A stretch of 64,000 nucleotides of DNA from Mycobacterium sp. Lineage in GTDB: Bacteria; Actinomycetota; Actinomycetes; Mycobacteriales; Mycobacteriaceae. Below the pieces are notes generated by a model. The model searched no databases. It saw only the letters and a list, made by a program, of their open reading frames with translations, and was not told the DNA's origin. How positions within the stretch are numbered: position 1 is the stretch's first letter; each line of letters opens with the position of its first letter. Of this stretch, positions 27,723 to 35,923 are shown piece by piece. A program made the translations under genes and the position numbers. The DNA lies in the NCBI GenBank assembly GCA_020438905.1, contig JAGQTQ010000048.1, forward strand, positions 1-64,000, written 5' to 3'.

Positions 27723-29744
27723 GTGAGCGATTCGGGCACGGGGCCGGATCCGGAGTCACTGGCCGCCGGGATCAGCCGTCAACGGCGAAACGCGATCTTC
27801 GGCGCGATCCTGCTGGGCATGCTGCTGGCCGCGCTGGATCAGACCATCGTGGCGACCGCCCTTCCGACCGTGGTGGCCGACCTCGGCGGTGCGGGTCACC
27901 AGTCCTGGGTGGTGACCAGTTACCTGCTCGCCTCGACGATCACCACCGCGATCGTCGGCAAGCTCGGTGACCTGTTCGGGCGCAAAGCAGTCTTCGAGGT
28001 CTCGATCCTGTTCTTCTTCGCGGGCTCGGTGCTCTGCGGGATGTCCACCACGATGACCACGCTGGTGGCCTCCCGGGCACTGCAGGGCATCGGCAGCGGC
28101 GCGGTCATGGTGACCGCGATGGCGGTGATCGGCGAGGTCATCCCGCTGCGGGAGCGCGGCCGCTACCAGGGCGCTCTCGGGGCGGTATTCGGCGTCACCA
28201 CGGTGGTCGGCCCGCTGCTCGGCGGGTTCTTCACCGACCACCTTTCCTGGCGATGGGCGTTCTGGATCAATGTGCCGGTGGCCCTGGTGGTCCTGGTCGT
28301 CGCGGCGGTGACGATCCCGTCGCTACCCCGCCCCGGCCGGGCGGTGATCGACTACCCGGGGATCCTGCTGATGGGGCTGGGGGCCACCGGGCTGACCTTG
28401 GCCACCAGCTGGGGCGGCAGCACCTACCCGTGGTCCTCGCCGGTGATCGTCGGATTCTTCATCGGCTCGGCCGTCGCCCTGGTGGCATTCGTCCGGGTGG
28501 AGTTGCGCGCCACCGAGCCGGTGCTGCCGATCCGGCTCTTCGCCAGTCCGGTGTTCACGGTGTGCTGTGGCCTGAGCTTCGTCGTGGGCTTCGCGATGCT
28601 GGGCGCCCTGACCTTCCTGCCGACGTTCATGCAGTTCGTCGACGGGGTCTCGGCCACCGAGTCGGGGCTGCGCACCCTGCCGATGGTCGTCGGCCTGCTG
28701 ATCACCTCGATCGGCAGCGGCGCACTGGTGGGGCGCACGGGGCGCTACAAGATCTTTCCGGTCGTCGGGACCGCGGTCATGGCCCTCGGTTTCGTGCTGC
28801 TGTCGCAGATGACCGCCGCCACCCCGATGTGGCGCCAGTCGCTGTATTTGTTCGTCCTCGGCACCGGCATCGGGTTGTGCATGCAGGTGCTGATTCTCAC
28901 CGTTCAGAACACCGTCGACTTCACCGATCTCGGGGTGGCCACCTCGGGGGTGACGTTCTTCCGCACCATCGGCAGCTCGTTCGGCGCGGCGATATTCGGC
29001 TCGCTGTTCGCCAACTTCCTGCAGGACCGGATCGGACCCGCGCTGGCCGCCGGCGGCGCTCCGGCGGCGGCCGCGGAGTCCCCGCAGATCCTGCACGAGC
29101 TCCCCGGGGCCATGGCGGCCCCGATCGTGGCCGCCTATTCCGACGCCATCGGCCGGGTGTTCCTCTTCGCGGCACCGGTCGCACTGGTGGGGTTCGTTCT
29201 GGCGCTGTTGCTCAAGGAGGTTCCGCTGCGTGAGATCGACACGCCGGCGGTGGACCTCGGCGAGGGATTCGCCATGCCGTCGGCGGAGAACTCCGAGGAG
29301 ATTCTGGAGGTCTCGGTGGGCAGGATGATGCGCGACTCGCCGGAGCTGCGATTACGTGCGCTGGTGAGCCGCCCCGGCTGCCGCCTCGATATCGGCCAGC
29401 TCTGGGCACTGCTTCAGATCTACCGCAACAGGCGGGTCTTCGGATCGGCGGGGCTGACCGACATCGCCGCCCGGCTGCGGGTTCCCGCCGAGGTGCTCGC
29501 GCCCACCTTCGAAAAGGTGATCGCCGATGGCTACGCCCTGCACGCCGGTGACGACCTCTGGCTGACCCAGGCCGGACTTCGTGAGGTAGACGCCGCCTCC
29601 AGCGTCATCGTCGCCGGAATCGTGCACAAGCTGGAGGCCTCGCCCGGCTTCTCGGGCCGACCGGACCGTCTTGCGGTCGAGGCGGCGCTGGAGCGCATCG
29701 CACACCGCATCCTGGTGCAGCGGGAGTGGGATCGCGCCGGTTAG
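27723..29744 (+). CDS. DHA2-family (EmrB/QacA) multidrug efflux transporter with C-terminal extension
   Basis: A 673-residue proton-driven exporter with 14 predicted membrane segments in residues 20-510. The conserved motif A reads GKLGDLFGRK, motif B LQGIGSGAVM and motif C GAVFGVTTVVGPLLGG. The last 160 residues are soluble, with a winged-helix-like stretch (LRLRALVSRPGCRLD, then a GLTDIAARLRVPAEVL helix pair). The same architecture occurs in Rv1877. The GTG start has only a weak AGGA upstream, and the gene lies 12 bases after the hydratase stop. Confidence 0.92.
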   Translation: MSDSGTGPDPESLAAGISRQRRNAIFGAILLGMLLAALDQTIVATALPTVVADLGGAGHQSWVVTSYLLASTITTAIVGKLGDLFGRKAVFEVSILFFFAGSVLCGMSTTMTTLVASRALQGIGSGAVMVTAMAVIGEVIPLRERGRYQGALGAVFGVTTVVGPLLGGFFTDHLSWRWAFWINVPVALVVLVVAAVTIPSLPRPGRAVIDYPGILLMGLGATGLTLATSWGGSTYPWSSPVIVGFFIGSAVALVAFVRVELRATEPVLPIRLFASPVFTVCCGLSFVVGFAMLGALTFLPTFMQFVDGVSATESGLRTLPMVVGLLITSIGSGALVGRTGRYKIFPVVGTAVMALGFVLLSQMTAATPMWRQSLYLFVLGTGIGLCMQVLILTVQNTVDFTDLGVATSGVTFFRTIGSSFGAAIFGSLFANFLQDRIGPALAAGGAPAAAAESPQILHELPGAMAAPIVAAYSDAIGRVFLFAAPVALVGFVLALLLKEVPLREIDTPAVDLGEGFAMPSAENSEEILEVSVGRMMRDSPELRLRALVSRPGCRLDIGQLWALLQIYRNRRVFGSAGLTDIAARLRVPAEVLAPTFEKVIADGYALHAGDDLWLTQAGLREVDAASSVIVAGIVHKLEASPGFSGRPDRLAVEAALERIAHRILVQREWDRAG

Positions 29745-29773
29745 TGGCCGGCGAACCGGTGGCCGAGTGCGGC

Positions 29774-29779
29774 TAGCAT
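29774..29779 (+). promoter_or_regulatory. leaderless -10 box before a small ORF and glnA3
   Basis: TAGCAT followed by seven bases puts the transcription start on the ATG of the 21-codon ORF at 29787. Confidence 0.55.
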
Positions 29780-29786
29780 CGCAGAC

Positions 29787-29852
29787 ATGAGCCGAATCGG
29801 GCAGTTCGCGTTCGGGCATCACGCTGCGTATACCGGGCGGGGTCTGTGGTGA
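29787..29852 (+). CDS. putative leaderless 21-residue upstream ORF
   Basis: An ATG-initiated frame of 21 codons (MSRIGQFAFGHHAAYTGRGL, then W) ends in TGGTGA, so its stop overlaps the GTG start of glnA3. It lies in a different frame from glnA3 and has no Shine-Dalgarno, but begins eight bases after a TAGCAT -10 box. It would be the first codon-bearing segment of a leaderless mRNA and could couple translation to glnA3. No homology is recognised. The existence of the peptide is an inference. Confidence 0.4.
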   Translation: MSRIGQFAFGHHAAYTGRGLW

Positions 29853-31168
29853 CGCCGCCGCAGGTGACCGACGAGGTCGTGATCGGGACGATCGTCAATC
29901 CGGCCGGGCTGACTCTGGCCAAGGTGGTCGACGCCGCATCGGTCGGCAGGTTCGCCGATCCCGGACTGGGCGCGAGTCCGACCTGGCACGGTTTCGCGAT
30001 CGACCGTGCCGGCATCGCCTTCACCGATGCGATCAGCGTGGTCGGGGATCAACGGCTGCGCATCGACCGGCACGCGATGCGGGTTATCGACGAGGGACTG
30101 GCCTGGGGGCCGGCTTCCTTCTTCGACCAGGACGGCAATCCGGTGCCCGCCTGCACCCGGGGCACCCTGGGCCGTGTCGAGTCCCGCCTGGAGCAGGAGG
30201 GCCTGCAGGCCCGGATCGGCCACGAGATCGAGTTCCTGCTCGTCGACGCCGCCGGTGACCGGGTTCCCGGCGAGTTGTGGGCCCAGTACGGCCTGGCCGG
30301 GGTGCTCGAGCACGAGAATTTCGTCCGCGACGTCATGGCCGCCATGGCCAGGGCGGGCGTCGGCGTCGAGCAGTTCCATCCGGAGTACGGGGTGAACCAG
30401 TTCGAGATGTCGCTTTCGCCGGCCTCCCCGGTCGCCGCGGCCGACCAACTGGTACTGGCCCGGATCCTGATCGGCCGGGTCGCCCGCCGCCACGGTCTGC
30501 GGATCAGCCTCTCGCCGGTGCCGTTCGCGGGAAGCGTGGGTTCCGGTGCCCACCAGCATTTTTCGCTGGCCCGCCGCGGTGTGCCGTTGTTCTCCGGCGG
30601 GCACGGCCCGCACGGAATGACGGCCGAGGGAATGGCCGCCATCGGGGGAGTGGTCTCGGGTTTGGCCGAGGCGCTGCTGATCTTCGCCGGGTCGGTCGTG
30701 TCGGGGCAGCGGATGCGGCCGGGGAACTGGGCCGGCGCCTACACCTGCTGGGGGACCGAGAACCGGGAGGCGGCAGTGCGTTTCCTGGCCCGAACCCGCG
30801 GGAACGCCCACGGCGCCAACGTGGAGGTCAAAGTCGTCGACCCGTCGGCCAACCCCTACCTGGCCACCGCCGCGATCCTCGGTCTTGCACTCGACGGCAT
30901 CGAGCACCGCGCCGCGCTGCCGCCGGAGGTCACCGTGGACCCGCATACGCTGTCGAAGGCCGACCGGGATGCGGCCGGCGCCGCGCAACTGTCCCATGAG
31001 CAGGCCGACGCCCTTGCCGCACTCGATGGTTCGCGCCGGATGCGCGGGATCCTCGGCGATCCCGTCGTCGACGCACTGGTAGCGGTGCGCCGATACGAGC
31101 AGCAGAACTACTCCGGCTTGACCGCGGCGGATGCGGCTGACAGGTTCCGGATGGCCTGGAGCCTGTGA
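29846..31168 (+). CDS. glnA3: glutamine synthetase-family protein GlnA3
   Basis: A 440-residue type I glutamine-synthetase-fold protein. The beta-Grasp-like N-terminal part covers residues 10-100. The catalytic domain follows with HEIEFLLVD (metal Glu), EQFHPEYGVNQFEMSLSP, SGAHQHFSL (His-containing metal site), MRPGNWAGAY and the late VEVKVVDPSANPYL. In GlnA3 of actinobacteria polyamines or other amines may replace ammonia, so the true amine is open. The start is GTG 29846 or 29849, overlapping a small upstream ORF. It overlaps the amidohydrolase start by four bases. It corresponds to Rv1878. Confidence 0.9.
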   Translation: MVTPPQVTDEVVIGTIVNPAGLTLAKVVDAASVGRFADPGLGASPTWHGFAIDRAGIAFTDAISVVGDQRLRIDRHAMRVIDEGLAWGPASFFDQDGNPVPACTRGTLGRVESRLEQEGLQARIGHEIEFLLVDAAGDRVPGELWAQYGLAGVLEHENFVRDVMAAMARAGVGVEQFHPEYGVNQFEMSLSPASPVAAADQLVLARILIGRVARRHGLRISLSPVPFAGSVGSGAHQHFSLARRGVPLFSGGHGPHGMTAEGMAAIGGVVSGLAEALLIFAGSVVSGQRMRPGNWAGAYTCWGTENREAAVRFLARTRGNAHGANVEVKVVDPSANPYLATAAILGLALDGIEHRAALPPEVTVDPHTLSKADRDAAGAAQLSHEQADALAALDGSRRMRGILGDPVVDALVAVRRYEQQNYSGLTAADAADRFRMAWSL

Positions 31169-32280
31169 CGGTACGTCCGGCACTCGACGAACACGTCGCG
31201 ACGCTGCGACTGATCGACAACCACGTCCACGGGCACTGGCCGGCCCCGGTGGACCGGTCGCGTTTCGAGAACGCCCTCAACGAGGCCAACACCGAGCAGC
31301 TGGCCGAATTCGACTCTGGTTTCGACACCCAGCTCGGCTTCGCGGTGCGGGCGCACTGCGCGCCGGTGCTGGGCCTGCCGCCGCACGCCGATCCGCAGAC
31401 ATACTGGGAACGGCGCAGCTCGCTGAGCGCCGCCGAACTGGCCCGGCTGTTCCTCACGGCCGCGGGGGTGGACCACTGGCTGGTGGACACCGGCCTGCCC
31501 GGGGTCGCCGGCCCGGCCGAGATGGCCGGCGCCTCAGGCGCCGCCGCTCATGAGATCGTCCGGCTTGAGCAGGTCGCCGTGCAGGCGGCCGCCCAAGCCG
31601 GCGACTATGCCGACAACTTCCGCCAGATGCTTTGGCGCAGAGGCGCTTCGGCGGTCGCGACCAAGACCGTCCTGGCCTATCGGGGCGGGTTCGCCGGTGA
31701 CCTGTCGGAACCGTCGGGTTCGGAGGTGGCGGCTGCGGCGCGGCGTTGGCGCGACGATGGCGCGACCCGGTTGACCGACCGGGTGCTGCTGCGCTTCGGC
31801 CTGCACGAGGCCCTGCGGCTGGGAAAGCCACTGCAATTCCACGTCGGCCTTGGTGACCGGGACTGTGATCTGCACCGGAGTAACCCGATGCTGCTGCTGG
31901 ACTTCCTGCGCCTGCACCGGCGCAACCCGATCGTGCTGTTGCACTGCTATCCCTACGAACGCGAGGCCGGTTACCTGGCCCAGGCGTTCAACAGTGTCCA
32001 CCTCGACATCGGGCTGAGCGTCAACCACCTCGGGGCGCGGGCGGCGGCCTTCATCGGCCGGACCCTGGAGCTGGCCCCGTTCCGCAAGATCCTCTACTCC
32101 TCCGACGCCGTCGGCCCGCCCGAACTCCACTACCTGGGTTCGCGGCTGTGGCGTGCGGGCTTGTCGGAGGTGCTGTGCGGGTTCGTCGACCGGTCGCAAT
32201 GGTCGCTGCAGGACGCGATGCGGGTCGCCGGGCTGATCGGCCGCGATAACGCAGCACGGGTCTACCGACTGGCGGTGTAG
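31165..32280 (+). CDS. amidohydrolase-family metallohydrolase
   Basis: A 371-residue amidohydrolase-2-type TIM barrel. The metal motif LIDNHVHGHW lies near residue 17, further histidines are in PLQFHVGLGD and VLLHCYPYE, and the catalytic Asp is in LYSSDAVGPPE. It is coupled to glnA3 by a GTGA overlap. That supports a joint pathway on a gamma-glutamyl amide or similar compound, with the synthetase forming an amide and this enzyme hydrolysing a C-N bond, but the substrate is not known. Its stop abuts that of cyp140 with no gap. It corresponds to Rv1879. Confidence 0.88.
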   Translation: MTVRPALDEHVATLRLIDNHVHGHWPAPVDRSRFENALNEANTEQLAEFDSGFDTQLGFAVRAHCAPVLGLPPHADPQTYWERRSSLSAAELARLFLTAAGVDHWLVDTGLPGVAGPAEMAGASGAAAHEIVRLEQVAVQAAAQAGDYADNFRQMLWRRGASAVATKTVLAYRGGFAGDLSEPSGSEVAAAARRWRDDGATRLTDRVLLRFGLHEALRLGKPLQFHVGLGDRDCDLHRSNPMLLLDFLRLHRRNPIVLLHCYPYEREAGYLAQAFNSVHLDIGLSVNHLGARAAAFIGRTLELAPFRKILYSSDAVGPPELHYLGSRLWRAGLSEVLCGFVDRSQWSLQDAMRVAGLIGRDNAARVYRLAV

Positions 32281-33585
32281 CTAGCCGGCGACACGCGCCG
32301 GGGCGCCCAGCCGGACCGGAAGCCGGGCCCAGCCGCGCAGCACCCGGGTGTCACGGCGGGATCCTTCCCCGGCCAGTTGCGCGTCCGGGAAGTGGGTGAA
32401 GAAGCGTCGCAGTCCCGCTTCGCCCTCGGCCCGGGCCAACGCCGCGCCCAGGCAGAAGTGCCGGCCTCCGGAGAACGCCAGGTGCCGGCCCGCGTTGGCG
32501 CGGCGGATGTCGAAGCGGTCCGGGTCGGCGAACACGGCGGGATCCCGGTTGGCGGCGGCCAGACAGATGACGACCACCTCGCCGCACCGCACCGGCTTTC
32601 CGGCGACCTCGGTGTCACAGCGGGCCACCCGCGCGGTGAGTTGGACGGGGGAGTCCAGTCGCAGGATCTCCTCGACGGCGTTCGGCCACAACGACGGGTC
32701 GTCGGCGAGCAGGGCCAGCTGATCCGGGGAGTCCAACAGCATGCGGATCCCGTTGCCCAACAGGTTGACCGTGGTCTCGAAACCCGCCGCCAGCACCAGT
32801 CCAGCGACCGCGCGCAACTCGGTGCCGTTCAGCCGGAGGCCGTCCTGGGACACCTCGATCAGCTGGCTCATCAGATCCTCACCGGGCTGCGCCTGCAACC
32901 TCGAGAGGTGGTCCTCAAGCCACCGGCCGAAGCCGTCCAGTCCGCGCTGGACACTTTGGAACTGGGCGAAACTCAGCCCGAAATCCAGGCTGGGAGCTGC
33001 CAATTCGCCGAACTCCAGGACCCGGGGGCGATCGGCCTCGGGCACCCCGAGGATGTCGCTGATAATCGCGACCGGCAGCTGGGAGCAGTACCGGTCGACG
33101 ATGTCGACCACCTCCGGCGCGCCGTCGAGCCGATCCAGCAGCGTCGCCGCCGTCTGCTCCACCCCCTCGCGCAGCCCGGCGACCGCCCGCGAGGTGAACA
33201 CCGCTGACACGGTCTTGCGGTAGCGGGTGTGCTCAGGGGGTTCGACGGCCAGCAGCGACGGTGGACGCAGCGGATGCAGCACCTCGGTCCGGGTGCGCTC
33301 CTCGAGCCAACGCAGGGGCCGGGGCAGGCTCGCCCCGAGGACGATGACCCGGAAGTCCTCGGACCGCAACAACTCGTGAGCCAGCGCGTGATCGACCGTC
33401 AGATGGCTCAGCCGGCCGGTGACCAGCGGGCCTCGGCCGCGCAGTTCCTCGTAGAAACCGAACGGGTCGGCCCGCACCGCGGGGTCGGCCATCAGCCTGG
33501 CCTGGGGATCGCCGCGCCGGGCGGAGGCGCGGGCCGCAGAACGCACGAGGCCGTGCAGCGCAAGCCAGTTCAGACGTTCCTTCAT
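32281..33585 (-). CDS. cyp140: cytochrome P450, CYP140 family
   Basis: About 434 residues of soluble P450. The I-helix reads AGLVLAAGFETTVNLLGNG, the ExxR motif is EEILRL, and the heme-thiolate loop is FSGGRHFCLGAALA with the axial Cys near residue 380. Sequence landmarks (RYRKTVSAVFTSRAV, LGVPEADRPRVLEFGEL) match M. tuberculosis CYP140 as I remember it. The substrate is unknown. ATG 33585 is taken as the start, but identical ribosome-site-plus-ATG units occur at 33600, 33615 and 33630 in frame, each adding MTGTG. The most upstream overlaps the cyp124 stop. Confidence 0.93.
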   Translation of the reverse strand: MKERLNWLALHGLVRSAARASARRGDPQARLMADPAVRADPFGFYEELRGRGPLVTGRLSHLTVDHALAHELLRSEDFRVIVLGASLPRPLRWLEERTRTEVLHPLRPPSLLAVEPPEHTRYRKTVSAVFTSRAVAGLREGVEQTAATLLDRLDGAPEVVDIVDRYCSQLPVAIISDILGVPEADRPRVLEFGELAAPSLDFGLSFAQFQSVQRGLDGFGRWLEDHLSRLQAQPGEDLMSQLIEVSQDGLRLNGTELRAVAGLVLAAGFETTVNLLGNGIRMLLDSPDQLALLADDPSLWPNAVEEILRLDSPVQLTARVARCDTEVAGKPVRCGEVVVICLAAANRDPAVFADPDRFDIRRANAGRHLAFSGGRHFCLGAALARAEGEAGLRRFFTHFPDAQLAGEGSRRDTRVLRGWARLPVRLGAPARVAG

Positions 33586-33657
33586 GCCGGTTCCTGTCAT
33601 GCCGGTTCCTGTCATGCCGGTTCCTGTCATGCCGGTTCCTGTCGTAACGGTTCCTGT
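33583..33657 (-). repeat. 15-bp tandem repeat carrying ribosome site and start codon
   Basis: Four perfect copies (33583-33642) and one diverged copy (33643-33657) of ACAGGAACCGGCATG on the minus strand. Each unit holds AGGA and an ATG seven bases later, in frame with cyp140. In cyp124's frame the repeat encodes its last residues (RQEPLRQEPA) and stop. Confidence 0.95.
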
Positions 33658-34940
33658 CGTGACGGGGAGGTCCAGCTCACCGGCAGGGTCTTGATGCCGT
33701 GGATGAACGAGGACAACAGCATGGCCGGGTTACCGCTGACCGAGATGTCGGGAATGCGGTTGCGCAATTCCTCGAACACCACCGCGATCTCCCGGCGGGC
33801 GAGGTTGGCACCCAGGCAGAAATGCGTTCCCCCGCCCCCGAATCCGACATGGTGGTTGGGGTTGCGGGTCACGTCGAACATCCACGGATTGTCGAACTTG
33901 TCCTCGTCGCGGTTGGCAGAGGCGTACCACATGGTCACCTTGTCGCCCGCCGCGATCTTCACACCGCCGACTTCGACGTCGCGGGTGGTGGTCCGGCGCA
34001 TGTAGACCACCGGTGATGCCCAGCGGACGATCTCCTCGACGGCGGTCGGGGTGTGGGCCCCGAAATCGTTCCACCAGATCTCGCGCTGCTCGGGATAGCG
34101 GGTCAGCGCCAGGACACCGTGGCTGATGGCGTTACGGGTGGTCTCGTTTCCGGCGATGGCGAGCAGGATGAAGAACGAGGCGATCTCCGACGAGCTCAGC
34201 CGCTCGCCGTCGACCTCGGCGGCGACCAGGGCGGTGGTGAGGTCGTCGCGCGGGTTGGCCCGGCGGTCCTCGGCCATGGCGGTCGCATAGGCGCCGATGT
34301 CGATGGCGACTTTCATGAACTCCTCGAAGTCGGTGGTCAGATCGGGATCGCCGAAGCCGAGGATGATGTTGGTCCAGTGGAAGATCTGCTGGTGGTCGGC
34401 GTCGGGGATGCCCATCATGTCGCAGATCACTTGCAGCGGAAGCGGTCCCGACAGCTCCGAGACCAGATCCCCGTGGCCGTCGGGATGGTTGGTCACCATG
34501 CCGGCCACCAGCCGCCTGGCCCGTTCGCGGACCGATTCCTCGGTGCGTGCCACCACTCTGGGGGTAAAAGCGCTGCGGACGATGTTGCGCAATCGGGCGT
34601 GGCGGGGATCGTCCAAGGCGATCATCGAACCGAAGTACTCGGCGACCTCGGGGGCCTGGTCGGCGATGGTGATGTTCGGGTAGGAGCTGAAGATCTCCGG
34701 GTGGCGGCTGGCGAAGTGGACGTCGTCGAACCTCATCAGCGCCCAGTGGCCCGGACCGGCCTGGAATCCGTCCCACTCGATCTCGTTGACGAACGTGACC
34801 GGGGCTTCCCGCCGGAGAGTGGCGAAGGCGCCGTCGCGGTAGGCGTCGTCGCGTGCCCAGAAGTCCAGGGTCCCCATCTCGATGTCATCGAGCGGAACGT
34901 GCGGCGGCGCCTGGCCGTTGGCGAGTGTCGGGATGCCCAT
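33627..34940 (-). CDS. cyp124: cytochrome P450, CYP124 family
   Basis: A 437-residue P450. Landmarks are LDDPRHARLRNIVRSAFTP, the I-helix ILLAIAGNETTRNAISHG, ExxR in EEIVRWASPVVYMRR, and heme loop GFGGGGTHFCLGANLA. It agrees closely with my memory of M. tuberculosis CYP124, an omega-hydroxylase of methyl-branched lipids, cholesterol and vitamin D-like side chains. The ATG at 34940 is six bases after a TACTGT -10 box, so the mRNA is probably leaderless. The stop overlaps the first possible cyp140 start as ATGA within a tandem repeat. The C-terminal RQEP residues come from that repeat. Confidence 0.95.
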   Translation of the reverse strand: MGIPTLANGQAPPHVPLDDIEMGTLDFWARDDAYRDGAFATLRREAPVTFVNEIEWDGFQAGPGHWALMRFDDVHFASRHPEIFSSYPNITIADQAPEVAEYFGSMIALDDPRHARLRNIVRSAFTPRVVARTEESVRERARRLVAGMVTNHPDGHGDLVSELSGPLPLQVICDMMGIPDADHQQIFHWTNIILGFGDPDLTTDFEEFMKVAIDIGAYATAMAEDRRANPRDDLTTALVAAEVDGERLSSSEIASFFILLAIAGNETTRNAISHGVLALTRYPEQREIWWNDFGAHTPTAVEEIVRWASPVVYMRRTTTRDVEVGGVKIAAGDKVTMWYASANRDEDKFDNPWMFDVTRNPNHHVGFGGGGTHFCLGANLARREIAVVFEELRNRIPDISVSGNPAMLLSSFIHGIKTLPVSWTSPSRQEPLRQEPA

Positions 34941-34946
34941 GGACCC

Positions 34947-34952
34947 ACAGTA
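34947..34952 (-). promoter_or_regulatory. leaderless -10 box for cyp124
   Basis: TACTGT on the minus strand, six bases before the ATG at 34940. Confidence 0.5.
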
Positions 34953-34976
34953 GAGGCCGGTGGACCGGTGCAGCGG

Positions 34977-35435
34977 TCAGTCCTGTTCGACGACCTTTTT
35001 GATGCGTTCCAGGGTGGTGCGCATATCGCGCACGTTGCGCCGGCCGCGCAGGTATCCGGCGAACATCCAGAACACCCTGACCGGAAGTGACTGGTTGAGC
35101 CGGAACGACTCGGTGACGTCGGTGCCGTCGCCGGCGGGTGTCAGCCGGTAATGCCAATTGTTGACGGCCTGGTCCCCGGGGCCGAGAACGGCGAATCCGA
35201 ATTCGCGGCCCGGCTCGCAGGCGGTGACCCGGCAGGTGGTCCAGTAGACCGGCCCGATCTCGTTGCGCCGGACATGTCCGCGAAACTTGGCGCCCAACTC
35301 GGGTCCGTCTGCCCCGTCGAGCCATTCGGCTTCGAAGACCTCGGGGGAGAAGCGGCCGGTGTTGCGGACGTCGGCGATGAGATTCCAGATCTTCTCGGCC
35401 GGGGCGGACATGTGCACCGTCACTGAGCCTTCCAT
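34977..35435 (-). CDS. SRPBCC-family protein
   Basis: A 152-residue START/Bet v 1-like (SRPBCC) protein, a hydrophobic-ligand cavity fold. The strand and loop signatures are VTVHMSAPAEKIWNLIADV, FEAEWLDGADG and a TDVTESFRL strand before the long C-terminal helix (RDMRTTLERIKKVVEQ). It is the orthologue by position of Rv1883c. The ligand is unknown. It lies upstream of cyp124 on the same strand with a 36-base gap that contains the cyp124 promoter. Confidence 0.85.
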   Translation of the reverse strand: MEGSVTVHMSAPAEKIWNLIADVRNTGRFSPEVFEAEWLDGADGPELGAKFRGHVRRNEIGPVYWTTCRVTACEPGREFGFAVLGPGDQAVNNWHYRLTPAGDGTDVTESFRLNQSLPVRVFWMFAGYLRGRRNVRDMRTTLERIKKVVEQD

Positions 35436-35487
35436 GGGCCGAGTCTATGCCCGCCCCCGCCGGCCGGTCTCGGATCGGTTGCCCGCG

Positions 35488-35493
35488 TAGCGT
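35488..35493 (+). promoter_or_regulatory. leaderless -10 box for the second SRPBCC gene
   Basis: TAGCGT is followed by seven bases and the GTG at 35501. Confidence 0.5.
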
Positions 35494-35500
35494 CGCGGTC

Positions 35501-35923
35501 GTGGGTATCACGTTGCCGTCACCCGTCGGCGGTGTCGATCGCATCATCGCCGCACCCCCGGAGGAGGTGTGGCGGCTGCTGGTCGACGTACGGGAGTGGC
35601 CGCGGTGGGGGCCGTCGGTGCGCCGTGCGGTTCTACATGCGGGAGGCTCGCAGTTGAGTGCCGGCGCGCGGGGCACGGTCTGGACCGTGGCCGGAGTGCG
35701 ACTGCCGTTCACCGTCACCGAGTTCGAACCGGGCCGCCGCTGGAGCTGGACGGTTGCCGGGGTGCCCGCCACCGGACACCAGGTCAGCGCGGCCGGGCAC
35801 GGCTGCCTGGCGCGGTTCGAGGTGCCCTGGTGGGCGGTGGCCTACCTGCCGGTGTGCGCGGCCGGGCTGGCCAGGATCGACCGGTTGGCCGGCCAGCCCG
35901 CAGGCGATCAGGATCGGCAGTAG
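35501..35923 (+). CDS. SRPBCC-family protein (second)
   Basis: About 140 residues with the polyketide-cyclase/SRPBCC opening VDRIIAAPPEEVWRLLVDV and the core VTEFEPGRRWSWTV. The ligand is unknown. It is divergent from the other SRPBCC gene, but the two are only distantly similar. Its last 16 bases overlap the 3' end of the convergent chorismate mutase gene. The GTG at 35501 is chosen for the -10 spacing and because the domain starts there. Confidence 0.8.
   Translation: MGITLPSPVGGVDRIIAAPPEEVWRLLVDVREWPRWGPSVRRAVLHAGGSQLSAGARGTVWTVAGVRLPFTVTEFEPGRRWSWTVAGVPATGHQVSAAGHGCLARFEVPWWAVAYLPVCAAGLARIDRLAGQPAGDQDRQ

Noticed and set aside
35436..35455. TAGACT five bases before the ATG of the first SRPBCC gene as a leaderless box
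   Set aside because: The spacing is one to two bases too short compared with the other sites, so I did not list it as a promoter.
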